A stretch of DNA of 64,000 bases from Sphingomonas yabuuchiae (lineage in GTDB: Bacteria; Pseudomonadota; Alphaproteobacteria; Sphingomonadales; Sphingomonadaceae): assembly GCF_001477495.1 (NCBI RefSeq), contig NZ_LDTF01000015.1, forward strand, positions 1 to 64,000, in the 5' to 3' direction. Numbering within the stretch: the first letter of the stretch is position 1; every line of letters starts with the position of its first letter. The translations under genes were made by a program, and so were the position numbers. This document shows, in pieces, positions 35,653-44,983 of this stretch. The notes beneath the pieces are model-generated. The model saw nothing but the letters and a program-made list of their open reading frames with translations, was not told the DNA's origin and ran no database searches.

Positions 35653-37081
35653 ACCGCTCCGCCGCTGCGTCGCAGGCGCGACACTCGCGCTGCTGGGCGG
35701 CTGTTCGATGGCCCCCGCCTATCGCCCGCCGATCCTGCCCGCGCCCGTCGCCTATAAGGAGATGCCGACCGCCGCAGACTCCGTGTGGAAGCCGGTCGAC
35801 GCCGCGACCACCGCCCTGCCCGGCAACTGGTGGGCAGGCTTCGGCGATCCGCTGCTCGACCGGCTGGAGGCCCGGATCGATAACGACAATCCCACGCTGG
35901 CGGGGGCGCTGGCGCGCTATGACATGGCGAAGGCCACGCTCGCAGGCGCGCGTTCGGGGCTGTTTCCCCGTGTCGAACTAACGCCCGGCCTTTCGCGCAA
36001 CCGGCAGTCGGACGAGCGTCCGTTGCGGGGCGGTTCCCAGCCGGATTTCTATACCGCCGCGACGCTGGGTGGCGACCTGTCCTATGAGGCCGATCTGTGG
36101 GGGCGTGTGCGCAATTCGGTCGCCTCCGGCCGCGCACTGGCCGAGGCCAGCCGCGACGATCTGGCGGCGGTCAAGCTCGCCCTGCAAGGCCAGCTTGCGG
36201 CCGACTTCGTGCGTTTGCGCGGGCAGGACCAGCAGCTTACGCTGCTTGCCCAGACCATCGATGCCTTGGCCAGGGCCGATGCGCTGACCCGCAACCGCTT
36301 TCGCGGCGGCATCGCGACGGGGATGGATGTCGGTCGGGCCGGTGCGCTGCTCGGTGAAGCCCGCGCCCAATATGCCGCGTTGCAGGCGGACCGCGCCGTG
36401 ACCGAACATGCGATCGCCAGCCTGGTCGGCCAGCCCGCCTCGGTCTTCTCCATCCCGCATCGCGAGACCCCGCTCCATCTGCCGCGCATTCCGGTCGGCG
36501 TCCCCTCGGCGCTGCTCGCCCAGCGTCCCGATGTCGCGGCGGCCGAGCGGCGCATGGCGGCGGCCAATGCGCGGATCGGCGTCGCCAAGGCGGCCTTCTT
36601 CCCCCAGATCACGCTGGGCGGCACGGCCGGTTTGCAGGGCACGGCGCTGGCGGGACTGGTCGCGGCCCCCAACATCTTTTGGGCGATCGGACCGGGCGCG
36701 ATCCTGAACCTGTTCGACGGCGGCAAGCGTCGCGCCGATGTCGCCGCCGCGCGGGCGGACTGGAACGCCGCCGCCGCCGACTATCGAACGCGTGCCCTGG
36801 GGGCCTTCCAGGATGTCGAGGACGCCCTCGCTACGCTGCGTCACCTCGACCAGGCCCAGGCCGCGCAGGATCAGGCGGTACGATCCGCCGCCAGCACCAG
36901 TGCCATCGCGCTGGACCGCTATATCAAGGGCGCCGCGACCTATCTGGACGTCGCCACCGCCCAGGAAAGCCTGCTCCGCGACCAGCAAAGCGCCCTGTCC
37001 CTGCAGACCCGACGCCTGACCGCCACCGTCGCCCTGGCCCGCGCGCTGGGGGGAGGATCGTCGTTCGCGCGACCGGCATAG
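35645..37081 (+). CDS. NodT-family outer-membrane efflux factor lipoprotein
   Basis: The 478-residue TolC-like protein has a lipoprotein signal (ALLGGCSMAPAYRPP; lipid-attached Cys at about 20), as is usual for the NodT/OprM family. Two OEP repeats are visible: GNWWAGFGDPLLDRLEARID with the following helices, and VPSALLAQRPDVAAAERRMA with AAFFPQITLGG. It would form the trimeric outer-membrane exit duct of the pump encoded upstream. The start overlaps the adaptor stop by 8 nt. It is the last gene of the operon; the convergent kinase gene ends 25 bp away. Confidence 0.94.
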   Translation: MAKPLRRCVAGATLALLGGCSMAPAYRPPILPAPVAYKEMPTAADSVWKPVDAATTALPGNWWAGFGDPLLDRLEARIDNDNPTLAGALARYDMAKATLAGARSGLFPRVELTPGLSRNRQSDERPLRGGSQPDFYTAATLGGDLSYEADLWGRVRNSVASGRALAEASRDDLAAVKLALQGQLAADFVRLRGQDQQLTLLAQTIDALARADALTRNRFRGGIATGMDVGRAGALLGEARAQYAALQADRAVTEHAIASLVGQPASVFSIPHRETPLHLPRIPVGVPSALLAQRPDVAAAERRMAAANARIGVAKAAFFPQITLGGTAGLQGTALAGLVAAPNIFWAIGPGAILNLFDGGKRRADVAAARADWNAAAADYRTRALGAFQDVEDALATLRHLDQAQAAQDQAVRSAASTSAIALDRYIKGAATYLDVATAQESLLRDQQSALSLQTRRLTATVALARALGGGSSFARPA

Positions 37082-37105
37082 GCCGCGCGTCGCTCACCTC
37101 CCGGT

Positions 37106-38959
37106 TCAGAGGGCGGCGTCGGCCAGGCGCCCCCTCAGGTTCAGGATCAATCCATCGGGACGGTAATCCGTCGCGGACAATTCCTTGAAATAGGAACGGA
37201 GCGATCGTTCGATCAGGACGGAACCGAAGCCTTTGCGCTGCGGCGGAATGACAGGCGGCCCGCCACGCTCCGACCATTGCACGGACAGCCGTGCGTCGTC
37301 GTCCGGTCCCTCCACCCACCAGTGCAGCGTCGCGATGCCCATATCGTTCGACAGGGCACCATATTTGGCGGCGTTCGTCGCCAGCTCGTGCAGCGCCAGG
37401 GCAAAGGCCATGCTGGCTTCCGGTTGCAGGACGATCGGCGGACCGTCGATGATGATCCGTTCCCCGATGCCGCCATGCGGGGCCAGCGTGCGTTCCGCCA
37501 ATTCGCGCAGGTCGGCGGATCGCCACGACTTGCCGGTCAGGATATCCGTCGCGCCGCCCAGCGCGACGAGGCGTGCCGACAGGGCCTTTCCGGCGGTTTG
37601 GGTATCGGGCGAATTGCGCAACGTCTGCTGCGCGATCGACTGGATGACGGTGAGCACGTTCTTCAGGCGATGGGCCAGTTCGCCGTTGAGGTACCGCATA
37701 TCCTCCTCGGCCTGCTTACGCTCGCGAATGTCGCGGGTGACCGTCCCGTATCCGACCATTTCGCCGCTCGCATCCGTGATGGGGAAAACCGAATAGAGCA
37801 TCGGGATCAGCTCGCCGGTTCCGAAATGCCGGAAGAGCACGTCACCCGACCAGCTTCCCCGCTCGGCCACGGCCGGGAGCGCTTCGTGCATCACGATTTC
37901 GAGGGCGTCAGGCAGGAAGAAATCGGCGATCGAGAGCGTGGTATAGTCCACGTCCTCCAGCCCGACGATGCCGCGGGCGGCGTCGTTCATGTAGAATATG
38001 CGCCCGTCGAGATGGGCCATTGCCACGAAATCGGTGCTGTTCTCCACCAGCCGGACGAAGCGGTCGCGCTCTTCCTCGCTCTCGCGCAATTCGGTGATGT
38101 CGCGCGAGACCGACAGGATACGGTCCCAACGCCCATCGGCGTCGAAAATGGGGCTGACCGCAACATGCCACCATTTCCAGTTGCCTTTCATGGTGCTGGC
38201 GCGACCGATGAAGCTGGAGGACTGGCCCGCGCGCGCAGCCTCCAGGGCAGCCTTGGCATCCCGATTGCCGTTACCCGTCCAGAAATCGGGCCACGGACAG
38301 CCGACGATGGCATTGAAGTCGCTGACTTCCATCACCCGCTGCCCGCCATCGCTCATGAAGGCCAGCCTGCCCTCCAGATCGAGGACCTTGATGCAATCGG
38401 TCGAGCTGGCAAGGACGCTGCCGGTGAAGGATTCGCGTTCCCGCAGATTCTCGAACGCCATGTCTCGATCGCGCAAGGCGCGAACTCGCTCGGTGGCGTC
38501 CGAACAGATGTTCAACAGCCCCGCGATTCGCCCGCTTTCATCGTGAACCGGCGAATAGGCGAAATCCCACCAGCTTTGCTCGTCGACGCCGTCCCGGGTC
38601 ATGGTGACCGGCTGATCGCGGACGGCGACACGCTCGCCGGAAAGGGCGCGGTCGATCAACGGGTGGAGGACGTCCCATCGCTCGGGCCATGTCTCGCTGG
38701 CGGGCCGCCCCAGGGCGGCAGGATGGCGGTCGCCCAAAATCCGTGTATATTCATCATTATAGATCTGGATCCGATCCGCCCCCCAGATCAGACACATCGC
38801 CTGACCGGCATGGAGCATGAGGTCGACAGCGGTGCACAGGCTCTGCGGCCAGTCCGCCATGGCACCGACCGACGAGGCGGCCCAGTCATGGGCGCGCACC
38901 CGCTCCGTCATCATCGGGCCATGCTCGGGCGGTCTGCCTTCGTCCTTGCCAAAATCCAT
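37106..38959 (-). CDS. PAS-domain HWE-family histidine kinase
   Basis: The 617-residue soluble kinase has three PAS-type sensor domains (about 35-165, 175-290 and 300-420), the later ones closed by the PAC-like SVSRDITELRESEEERDRFV and GTVTRDIRERKQAEEDM. The kinase core is the HWE type: the phospho-acceptor His lies in ELAHRLKNVLTVIQSIAQQT, the N box is LHELATNAAKYGALS, and VQWSERGGPPV supplies the WxE motif, with GFGSVLIERS as a shortened G2 box. HWE kinases are common in alphaproteobacteria and often serve general-stress or light/redox signalling. No response regulator lies next to it. The ATG at 38959 begins MDFGKDEGRPPEH. Confidence 0.92.
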   Translation of the reverse strand: MDFGKDEGRPPEHGPMMTERVRAHDWAASSVGAMADWPQSLCTAVDLMLHAGQAMCLIWGADRIQIYNDEYTRILGDRHPAALGRPASETWPERWDVLHPLIDRALSGERVAVRDQPVTMTRDGVDEQSWWDFAYSPVHDESGRIAGLLNICSDATERVRALRDRDMAFENLRERESFTGSVLASSTDCIKVLDLEGRLAFMSDGGQRVMEVSDFNAIVGCPWPDFWTGNGNRDAKAALEAARAGQSSSFIGRASTMKGNWKWWHVAVSPIFDADGRWDRILSVSRDITELRESEEERDRFVRLVENSTDFVAMAHLDGRIFYMNDAARGIVGLEDVDYTTLSIADFFLPDALEIVMHEALPAVAERGSWSGDVLFRHFGTGELIPMLYSVFPITDASGEMVGYGTVTRDIRERKQAEEDMRYLNGELAHRLKNVLTVIQSIAQQTLRNSPDTQTAGKALSARLVALGGATDILTGKSWRSADLRELAERTLAPHGGIGERIIIDGPPIVLQPEASMAFALALHELATNAAKYGALSNDMGIATLHWWVEGPDDDARLSVQWSERGGPPVIPPQRKGFGSVLIERSLRSYFKELSATDYRPDGLILNLRGRLADAAL

Positions 38960-39123
38960 ATGTCGTCCGCCCCCGGCTGTTGATCAGAAAGCCGTCATGC
39001 GCTTGCTGCCACCCTATGGGGGAACGGACTAACCCAACCCAGGCCAGAGATAAAGCAACCCGACCGACCCGCCAGGCACGCCGATGCCTCCACGGGGGCC
39101 CGGGGTCGCTAAAAAGACACCGG

Positions 39124-40599
39124 CTATGCCGGGGAAAGCCAGCCACCCTTGAACCCGGCCCGTTCCAGCCCGGCGCGGATATAGGGGTTCTTCTGCATCG
39201 TCTTCCAGATCAGGCCGCTGCGCCAGTTTTCGATCATGCAGGCGATCGGCCCCTGGTCGATACCGAGGAAGTCGTCCGCGACCCAGCCGATATAGGGCAC
39301 CACCTTGCCATGCTGCAGCTTGACGTCGGTCAGGGTCAGCGTCGGGTTGAAGCTGTCGCGAAAACCGTAGCGGTCGTAGATGGCGGTGCCATAGGTCGAA
39401 TACATCGCCCGCGCGGCAGGCAGCACGATTTCGGGTGCGAAGGCCACCGAGCCCAGCGCGGCGGTGGGCGCGATCGTGCCGTCGTCGCGATCGCCGGGAC
39501 CGCGCGCCGAATAGGAGAAGAACTCACGCTTGCGGCCGTTGATTTCCCGGACGAAATCCCCCGGCCCATCGCACGCGGTCAGCCCCCAGACATTCTCGCC
39601 ATAGCCGCGCCAACCCGCCGGATTGTTGATCGCATAACGGCGCTGCGCATAGGTCGCGCGGCGGCTATTCTCGAAATAATCGAACCCGCGCCGCTTGGAA
39701 TAGGTGTCCATCAGCCCGCGAAAGTCGATCCAGACCTGGCTGTACTGATGCCCGAACAGCGGCGGGAAGGCGGTGAAGGGATTGTCGTATTTCTCGTCCC
39801 AGGACGGGTCGAACTTGGCCGTCCACGCGTCCCAGGTCGTCGGCGGTAGCGCATGGGTCGGCGAGCCCAGCGCCAGGACGTATAGGATCAGGCTTTCGTT
39901 ATAGATATTCCAGTCGGAGCCGATGAACCCGCTCTCGGGATGCCAGCCCATCGAGACGAACGGCTTGCGCGGCGTGATCCAGTCCCATTCGACCGCGCGA
40001 TAGAGCTGGTCGGCGAGCCCACGGATTTCCCGCTCGGCGGGATCGGCCTCGTCATCGAACCAGGTCTGCGCGAACAGGACGCCGCCCAGCAACAGCGCGG
40101 TATCGATCGTCGACAGCTCGGTCCTGGCGAAACGATGCCCCTTGGTGACGCCGAGGAAATGATAGAAGAACCCTTTATAGCCGGTCATCCCCTCCTTGTC
40201 CGGCCCTTGCGGGGCGTTCGCGAAGAAGCGCAGCGTGGCCAGCGTGCGCTGCGCGGCGGCGGCTCGGGTAATCCAGCCGCGCGTCGCCGCGATCGGATAG
40301 GTGGTCAGCGCAAAGCCTACCGCCGCGATCGAGGCGAAACTGGGGGTCGGCCAGCGATCGGGGGCGAGGCCCGTCACCTGATCGGTGGTGTTCCAGAAAT
40401 AGCTGACGGTCCGACGCTGGATATCGTCCATCAACGGGTCGCTGGCGCTTGCCGGCGTAGTGCCGACCCTGGGCAGCTCTCCCGGAAAAGCCAGCAGCGG
40501 CGCCCGCTTCGGCGCAAGCGGCCCGGCGGTGCACCCCGCCAGCCACCCCGCCCCGCCCAGCGCCGTGGCGCGCAGGATATCCCGTCGATCGAACGTCAT
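39124..40599 (-). CDS. Tat-exported glucoamylase-family lipoprotein (GH144-like)
   Basis: The 491-residue protein has a twin-Arg motif at 5-6 (FDRRDILRAT) and a lipobox LAGC ending at Cys23, so it is a Tat-exported lipoprotein. The body matches the glycoamylase Pfam family (PF10091): QRRTVSYFWNTTD, TGYKGFFYHFLGVTKGHRFA, ELSTIDTALLLGGVLFAQTW, SMGWHPESGFIGSDWNIYNE and SLILYVLALGSPTH. That family includes GH144 endo-beta-1,2-glucanases. Placed after a TonB receptor and opposite a GH3 beta-glucosidase, an endo-acting beta-glucanase is plausible. The exact linkage is inference. Confidence 0.85.
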   Translation of the reverse strand: MTFDRRDILRATALGGAGWLAGCTAGPLAPKRAPLLAFPGELPRVGTTPASASDPLMDDIQRRTVSYFWNTTDQVTGLAPDRWPTPSFASIAAVGFALTTYPIAATRGWITRAAAAQRTLATLRFFANAPQGPDKEGMTGYKGFFYHFLGVTKGHRFARTELSTIDTALLLGGVLFAQTWFDDEADPAEREIRGLADQLYRAVEWDWITPRKPFVSMGWHPESGFIGSDWNIYNESLILYVLALGSPTHALPPTTWDAWTAKFDPSWDEKYDNPFTAFPPLFGHQYSQVWIDFRGLMDTYSKRRGFDYFENSRRATYAQRRYAINNPAGWRGYGENVWGLTACDGPGDFVREINGRKREFFSYSARGPGDRDDGTIAPTAALGSVAFAPEIVLPAARAMYSTYGTAIYDRYGFRDSFNPTLTLTDVKLQHGKVVPYIGWVADDFLGIDQGPIACMIENWRSGLIWKTMQKNPYIRAGLERAGFKGGWLSPA

Positions 40600-40620
40600 G
40601 CGGTTATTCTCGAATCTGTA

Positions 40621-40650
40621 CCGTCACCCCGGCACTGGCCGGGGTGACGG
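40621..40650. repeat. 12-bp perfect hairpin between receptor and hydrolase genes
   Basis: CCGTCACCCCGG and CCGGGGTGACGG form a perfect 12-bp stem with a 6-nt loop (CACTGG) in the 62-bp gap between two reverse-strand genes. No T-run follows. In SusC-type operons such hairpins often protect the upstream receptor mRNA or attenuate the downstream gene; it could also be one copy of a dispersed intergenic repeat. Confidence 0.6.
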
Positions 40651-40661
40651 CGGAGGACGCA

Positions 40662-43600
40662 TCAGAAGTTGAAGCCTGCCGACAGCTTTACCGTACGCGG
40701 CGGATTGCCGCCGATGCTGTAGGTCGACCTTTCCCGGTAGATGCTTGGCGAGCCCGGGGTCCGCGTCGTGTCGCTCGGGTCGTTGTTGTAGTCGACGTAA
40801 TTGCGGTCGTTCATCGCGTTGATGATGTCGACGCGGAAGCGGATGCGCGTTGCGTCGCTAATGAACTTCAGAGGCACATATTTGGTGAACGCCAGGTCCA
40901 GCTGGCGACGGCCCCAGCGATCGCCCAGCCCGAACACTTCCGAGCCGACCAGCGTCCGCTGATACGGGGTCGCCGTGTCGAGCAATGCACGCTGGAAGGT
41001 CGGGCTCTCGATCTGGAACTTCGCCGACATCGTCACGCCCAGCGGCGTGTCGACGCTGCCCGCCACCACGAAGCGGTGACGCGGCACCACGCCCGAGCGC
41101 AGCATCGGGTAATCCGACGCCTTGGGGAAATCGAGCAGGAAGTAGGACGACTGGTCGTTGTTCGGCCGGTTATCCACCGCCGCGGTGAAGGTATAGGTGG
41201 CGTCGATGCTCCACGGCGAGGCCGCCGAATAGGCCTTGGTCAGCTTGGCATAGGCCGAGTCCGCACGCGTCTCCAGCCCGTTGTCGCCCAGGATGATCGC
41301 GCCGTAACCGCTGGGCGCGAAGCTGGTGTTCGGCCCCTGCGGCGCGCCGGTGGTCGGCGACGGCGCGAAGAAGGACCCGTCGGCGCGACGCGTGCCGAGC
41401 AGATAGACGAAGCCGTCCTTGCTGACGATCCGCGTATAGCCGACCTCCAGCTCGACCGGATTGAACCGCCCGCGTAGCCCCAGGCTGAACTGATCCGAAT
41501 AAGGGACCTTCAGGTCGTTGTTGATGAAGCGGAACTCGCGCCCGCCCGGGCTGCCATTGCCGATCAGCTGCTGGCGACCCGCCTCGGTCAGGTAGATCGG
41601 GTTCCAGGGGATGCAGTTCGGTCCGGGCGTGCACGGATTGATCGTGTCGGCACCCTGGAACAGGAACTCGCGGCGCTGGAAACGGCCATTCGACAGTTCC
41701 TGCTGGAGGAAGTCGAACTGGTTGCGGTCGTACGACCGGCCATAGCCGCCGAACACCGCGAACCGGCCCTGCTCGTCCAGGCGATAGGTGAAGCCGACGC
41801 GCGGCTGCCATGCGCCCTTGAACGCCTTCCGGTTGCTACCGGTCGAGATATAATCGCTGATCTTGTAATCGGCGTTGACGAGGTTCGGATAGTTGGCGGG
41901 CGACACCGCGTTGACGTTCTCGGCGGAGGTCACATAGTTCAGGAAGGCCGGGGTCCGCTCATAATCCCAGCGAAGGCCGAGGTTCAGCGTCAACCGGTCG
42001 GTCACGTCCCAATCGTCCTGCGCATAGAGGCCGAGCTGGAAGTTCTTGGACCGGATGCGCGGATCGCCGAGACTCCCGTTCGCGCCGAATTGCAGGCTGT
42101 AGGGAATCTGGTCGTTGAACCCGCTCGCCGAGGGCAAGGTCGTGTCATAGAGATAGAGCGGATTAATCAGATTCTGCTCCAGCGAGTTGAGCGTCACCCA
42201 CTTCGCCTTCGCGCCGACCTTGAACGTGTGGTTCTCGACCCCGGTCCAGGTGAAGTCGTCCTGGACGGTCCAGCCCTTCTGCCCCTTGTCCTGGAAGCCC
42301 AGCCCGGCCCCGGTGCGGAACAGGTCGAAGGTCGACACGCTGCTGCCGTTGCGTGTCGTGGTGCGGAACTGCTGGCCGATGCCGTTCTCGGCGGGCTGCG
42401 GCGACCAGGCGACATCCTCATAGGAGACGCGCACGTCGTTGATCCACGAGTCCTCGCTATGCTGCCAGCGCAGCATGCCGCGCTTCTCGTTCACCTTGCT
42501 CAGGGTGCGGGTCGAGAAGGCGGCATTGCCGTTGCCGATCTGCACGCCGGTCTCGTTGCGATACTTGCCGGTCAGCTCGACCAGATCCTTGTCGGTCGGC
42601 TCGAGGTCGATCTTGCCGAAATACAGGTCCTGGCGGAAGCTCGAGTTGAACGACCCGAAAATGTCGCGATATTGCGCGGGCAGGCTGGACACCGCGACGC
42701 CGTTGGTCGGCAGGATGTCGATCGGCACCTGCCGCCGCTTGCCCTCATAGCTGACGAAGAAATGCGCGACGTCCTTGACGATCGGGCCGCCCAGCGCGAC
42801 GCCGAACTGCTTGTCCTCCGAGGGGATCTTGGCGATCTTGGCGGGATAGATTTCGGTCGGGCGACGGTCGCGCAGATTCTGATTGGTGAAGTCGAAAAAG
42901 CCCTCGCCATGGAATTCGTTGGTGCCCGACTTGGTGCCCGCGATGATCGCGACCGAGCTGACCTGGTCCAGTTCGGCCTTATAGTTGGACGACAGCACCT
43001 GATACTCACCGATCGCGAGCTGCGGGAACGGGTTGCCGGGCGAGCTGTCCTGGCCGGTCAGGCCGCCGCGCAGCACATAATCCTTCTGGCTGACGCCATC
43101 GATGAAGACGTTGACCGAGTTGGACCCTTGCGCCCCGCCCTGGATGCGCGAGCTGCCGTCCGAGCTTTCGATAAAGCGCACGCCGGGTGCGAGATCGGCG
43201 AAGGCCAGGAAGTTGCGGCTGTTCTGCGGCAGCTGCTCGATCAGGCGCGGCGTGATGTTGATGCCGACCTGACCACCCGACAGCGAACGGATGCGGCTAC
43301 CGGTGACGATGATATCGCCCTGCTGCGCCTCGGCAGGCGGCGGCGCGGTTTCACCGGCAGTGTTGTCGCCGGGCGCGGGCTGGGCCTGTGCCGGGGCGGT
43401 CGTCAGGTCGAGGTCGAGCCCGGCATTCTGCCCGACGCGCAGGGTGAACTGATCAGAATTGCGCGTGCCCTTCTGAAGGCGGATCTCCAGCCGGTACGCG
43501 CCCGCCCGCAGCGAAGGGAAATTATAGCTGCCGTCCGCGCCGGGCACGACCGTGCGGCGGAAGCCGGTGTCGACTTCGACCAGGGTCACGTCCTGCAGCG

Positions 43601-43745
43601 GGTTGTCGGGCGCGGTGCGGATCACGCCGCGCAGCGCCGCCTGCCCGGCCTGCGCCATGGCGGGCGCGCTCCAGATCATCGCGGTCCCCAGCCCCGCCAG
43701 CATCGTCGCCCCGGCAAGCGCCAGCCTGAAAGCGTTCCGTGTCAT
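40662..43745 (-). CDS. Oar-like TonB-dependent receptor with carboxypeptidase-regulatory domain
   Basis: The 1027-residue protein has a signal peptide (LAGATMLAGLGTAMIWSAPA, cleaved after AMA near 32). A CarboxypepD_reg-like beta sandwich follows (about 35-105, ALRGVIRTAPDNPLQDVTLV to AGAYRLEIRLQ), then a proline/glutamine-rich linker with GDIIVTGSRIRS as TonB box. The plug (FLAFADLAPGVRFI, SNSVNVFIDGVSQ) precedes a long barrel ending LSAGFNF. This architecture is typical of Oar-like receptors for carbohydrates or other large ligands. The ATG at 43745 has AGGGGATAGG upstream. It starts 4 bp after the LacI-family gene stop and precedes the glucoamylase-family gene; all three are one transcription unit. 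Confidence 0.93.
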   Translation of the reverse strand: MTRNAFRLALAGATMLAGLGTAMIWSAPAMAQAGQAALRGVIRTAPDNPLQDVTLVEVDTGFRRTVVPGADGSYNFPSLRAGAYRLEIRLQKGTRNSDQFTLRVGQNAGLDLDLTTAPAQAQPAPGDNTAGETAPPPAEAQQGDIIVTGSRIRSLSGGQVGINITPRLIEQLPQNSRNFLAFADLAPGVRFIESSDGSSRIQGGAQGSNSVNVFIDGVSQKDYVLRGGLTGQDSSPGNPFPQLAIGEYQVLSSNYKAELDQVSSVAIIAGTKSGTNEFHGEGFFDFTNQNLRDRRPTEIYPAKIAKIPSEDKQFGVALGGPIVKDVAHFFVSYEGKRRQVPIDILPTNGVAVSSLPAQYRDIFGSFNSSFRQDLYFGKIDLEPTDKDLVELTGKYRNETGVQIGNGNAAFSTRTLSKVNEKRGMLRWQHSEDSWINDVRVSYEDVAWSPQPAENGIGQQFRTTTRNGSSVSTFDLFRTGAGLGFQDKGQKGWTVQDDFTWTGVENHTFKVGAKAKWVTLNSLEQNLINPLYLYDTTLPSASGFNDQIPYSLQFGANGSLGDPRIRSKNFQLGLYAQDDWDVTDRLTLNLGLRWDYERTPAFLNYVTSAENVNAVSPANYPNLVNADYKISDYISTGSNRKAFKGAWQPRVGFTYRLDEQGRFAVFGGYGRSYDRNQFDFLQQELSNGRFQRREFLFQGADTINPCTPGPNCIPWNPIYLTEAGRQQLIGNGSPGGREFRFINNDLKVPYSDQFSLGLRGRFNPVELEVGYTRIVSKDGFVYLLGTRRADGSFFAPSPTTGAPQGPNTSFAPSGYGAIILGDNGLETRADSAYAKLTKAYSAASPWSIDATYTFTAAVDNRPNNDQSSYFLLDFPKASDYPMLRSGVVPRHRFVVAGSVDTPLGVTMSAKFQIESPTFQRALLDTATPYQRTLVGSEVFGLGDRWGRRQLDLAFTKYVPLKFISDATRIRFRVDIINAMNDRNYVDYNNDPSDTTRTPGSPSIYRERSTYSIGGNPPRTVKLSAGFNF

Positions 43746-43749
43746 AAAC

Positions 43750-44817
43750 CTATCCCCTGTCCGTTTCTCTTGTTGTCTCACGCACCATCAGATGCGGGAC
43801 GATGACCTCGTCCGCCCCGGTGGATGCGTCTCCCGAAGGTTGCTCGCGCGCGCCCGCGATCCGTGCGGCAAGCTGCGCCACGGCGCGCGCACCCATCGCC
43901 GCGATATCGATCGCGACGCTGGTCAGCGCCGGGCTCACCAGCCTTGCCAATGGAATGTCGTCGAACCCGGCGACCGCCACCTGTTCCGGCACCGCGACGC
44001 CGTGGCGCTTCAGCGCCATCATCGCGCCGATCGCCATCATGTCGTTGGCCGCGAAGATCGCATCCGCCTCCAGCGTTCCCGCCGCGACGCGTTCGCCGAC
44101 CATGGTGCCGCTGGCCTCCAGAAAGTCGCCCTCGATCACGCTCAGGGTCGCACCTGCTTCGGCGGCGGCGGCCTCGGCGCCCGCGCGGCGCTCCTGCGCA
44201 TCGAGATTGCCTGCCGGGCCGGAGATATGGACGATCCGCTTCGCCCCGCCCGCCGCCAGATGCCTCACGGCGGCGGCGGCCCCGGCGCGATTGTCGATGC
44301 GCAGGTTCAGGCTGCCGACCTGCGGCGCGCAGGCCAGGAACACTGCCGCCAGCCCGCGCGGCATATGCCGCGCCAGGACATCCGGATCGAGTTCGGGGGC
44401 CATCACCACCAGCCCGTCGACCTGCCCGCGCAGCGCCGTCAGCGTGTCGAGCCCGCGCCCGTCATGGAGCACGGTCAGCAGCAGCCCCAACCGGCGCGTG
44501 CTGGCCTCCCGGTCCATGCCGCGTAGCAGTTCGGAGAAGAATTCGCCGTGCAGATCGGGCAGCACCACGCCGATCGCGCCGGTCCGCGCCATGCTCAGGC
44601 TGCGTGCTCCGGCATGGGGGACATAACCCAGTTGCGCCGCCGCGTCCTCGACCCGTGTCCGCATCTCCGCGCGGACATGGTCGCGCCCGTTGAACACCCG
44701 CGACACCGACGCGACCGAAACGCCCGCCACCCGCGCGACGTCATGGATCGTCGCATGGGCACCGCGCGTCGCCGGGGCAGAATCAGGTCGGGCAGGCGAC
44801 ATGGCCGTTGGAAGCAT
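43750..44817 (-). CDS. LacI-family transcriptional regulator
   Basis: The protein is 355 residues from ATG 44817 (ATG 44802 is an alternative). The HTH and hinge are at about 22-75 (TIHDVARVAGVSVASVSRVF, then GARSLSMARTGAIGVVLPDL). The periplasmic-binding-protein-like sugar domain includes PRGLAAVFLA, ISGPAGNLDAQERRAGAEAA, ADAIFAANDMMAIGAMMALK and VAVAGFDDIPLARLVSPALT. It presumably represses the receptor/hydrolase operon and the divergent GH3 gene until an oligosaccharide binds. Candidate operators lie in the divergent region at 44837-44895. Confidence 0.92.
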   Translation of the reverse strand: MLPTAMSPARPDSAPATRGAHATIHDVARVAGVSVASVSRVFNGRDHVRAEMRTRVEDAAAQLGYVPHAGARSLSMARTGAIGVVLPDLHGEFFSELLRGMDREASTRRLGLLLTVLHDGRGLDTLTALRGQVDGLVVMAPELDPDVLARHMPRGLAAVFLACAPQVGSLNLRIDNRAGAAAAVRHLAAGGAKRIVHISGPAGNLDAQERRAGAEAAAAEAGATLSVIEGDFLEASGTMVGERVAAGTLEADAIFAANDMMAIGAMMALKRHGVAVPEQVAVAGFDDIPLARLVSPALTSVAIDIAAMGARAVAQLAARIAGAREQPSGDASTGADEVIVPHLMVRETTRETDRG

Positions 44818-44836
44818 CCTCTCTGTATCGCAGGCT

Positions 44837-44864
44837 TGTAACCGCTTACAGAAACCGCTTACAT
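44837..44864. promoter_or_regulatory. Tandem LacI-type operator candidates
   Basis: TGTAACCGCTTACA (44837-44850) is a near-palindrome with the central CG typical of LacI-family sites. The 10-mer ACCGCTTACA is repeated 13 bp later (44854-44863). They lie between the LacI-family gene (start 44817) and the GH3 gene (start 44984). Binding by the adjacent regulator is inference. Confidence 0.6.
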
Positions 44865-44881
44865 GAAGCGGAGATGACAAT

Positions 44882-44895
44882 CAATCGGTCGATTG
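44882..44895. promoter_or_regulatory. 14-bp perfect palindrome in the lacI/GH3 intergenic region
   Basis: CAATCG-GT-CGATTG is a perfect 6+2+6 dyad, 89 bp upstream of the GH3 start and 18 bp beyond the second ACCGCTTACA repeat. It could be a second regulator site or part of a promoter. No specific factor can be named. Confidence 0.35.
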
Positions 44896-44983
44896 GCCGG
44901 CGTAACGAAATCTGGATGGCGGCCTGGAATATGATCCGGGCAACGGCGTAGACGGCATGGAAATGACAGGGAAAGGGAGCAGG

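Noticed and set aside
29792-37081. Labelling the two-component/RND locus as a heavy-metal (Czc/Cus) system
   Set aside because: The pump has paired Asp residues in TM4 (GILVDDATV), typical of organic-compound pumps; the His-rich small protein alone is not enough.
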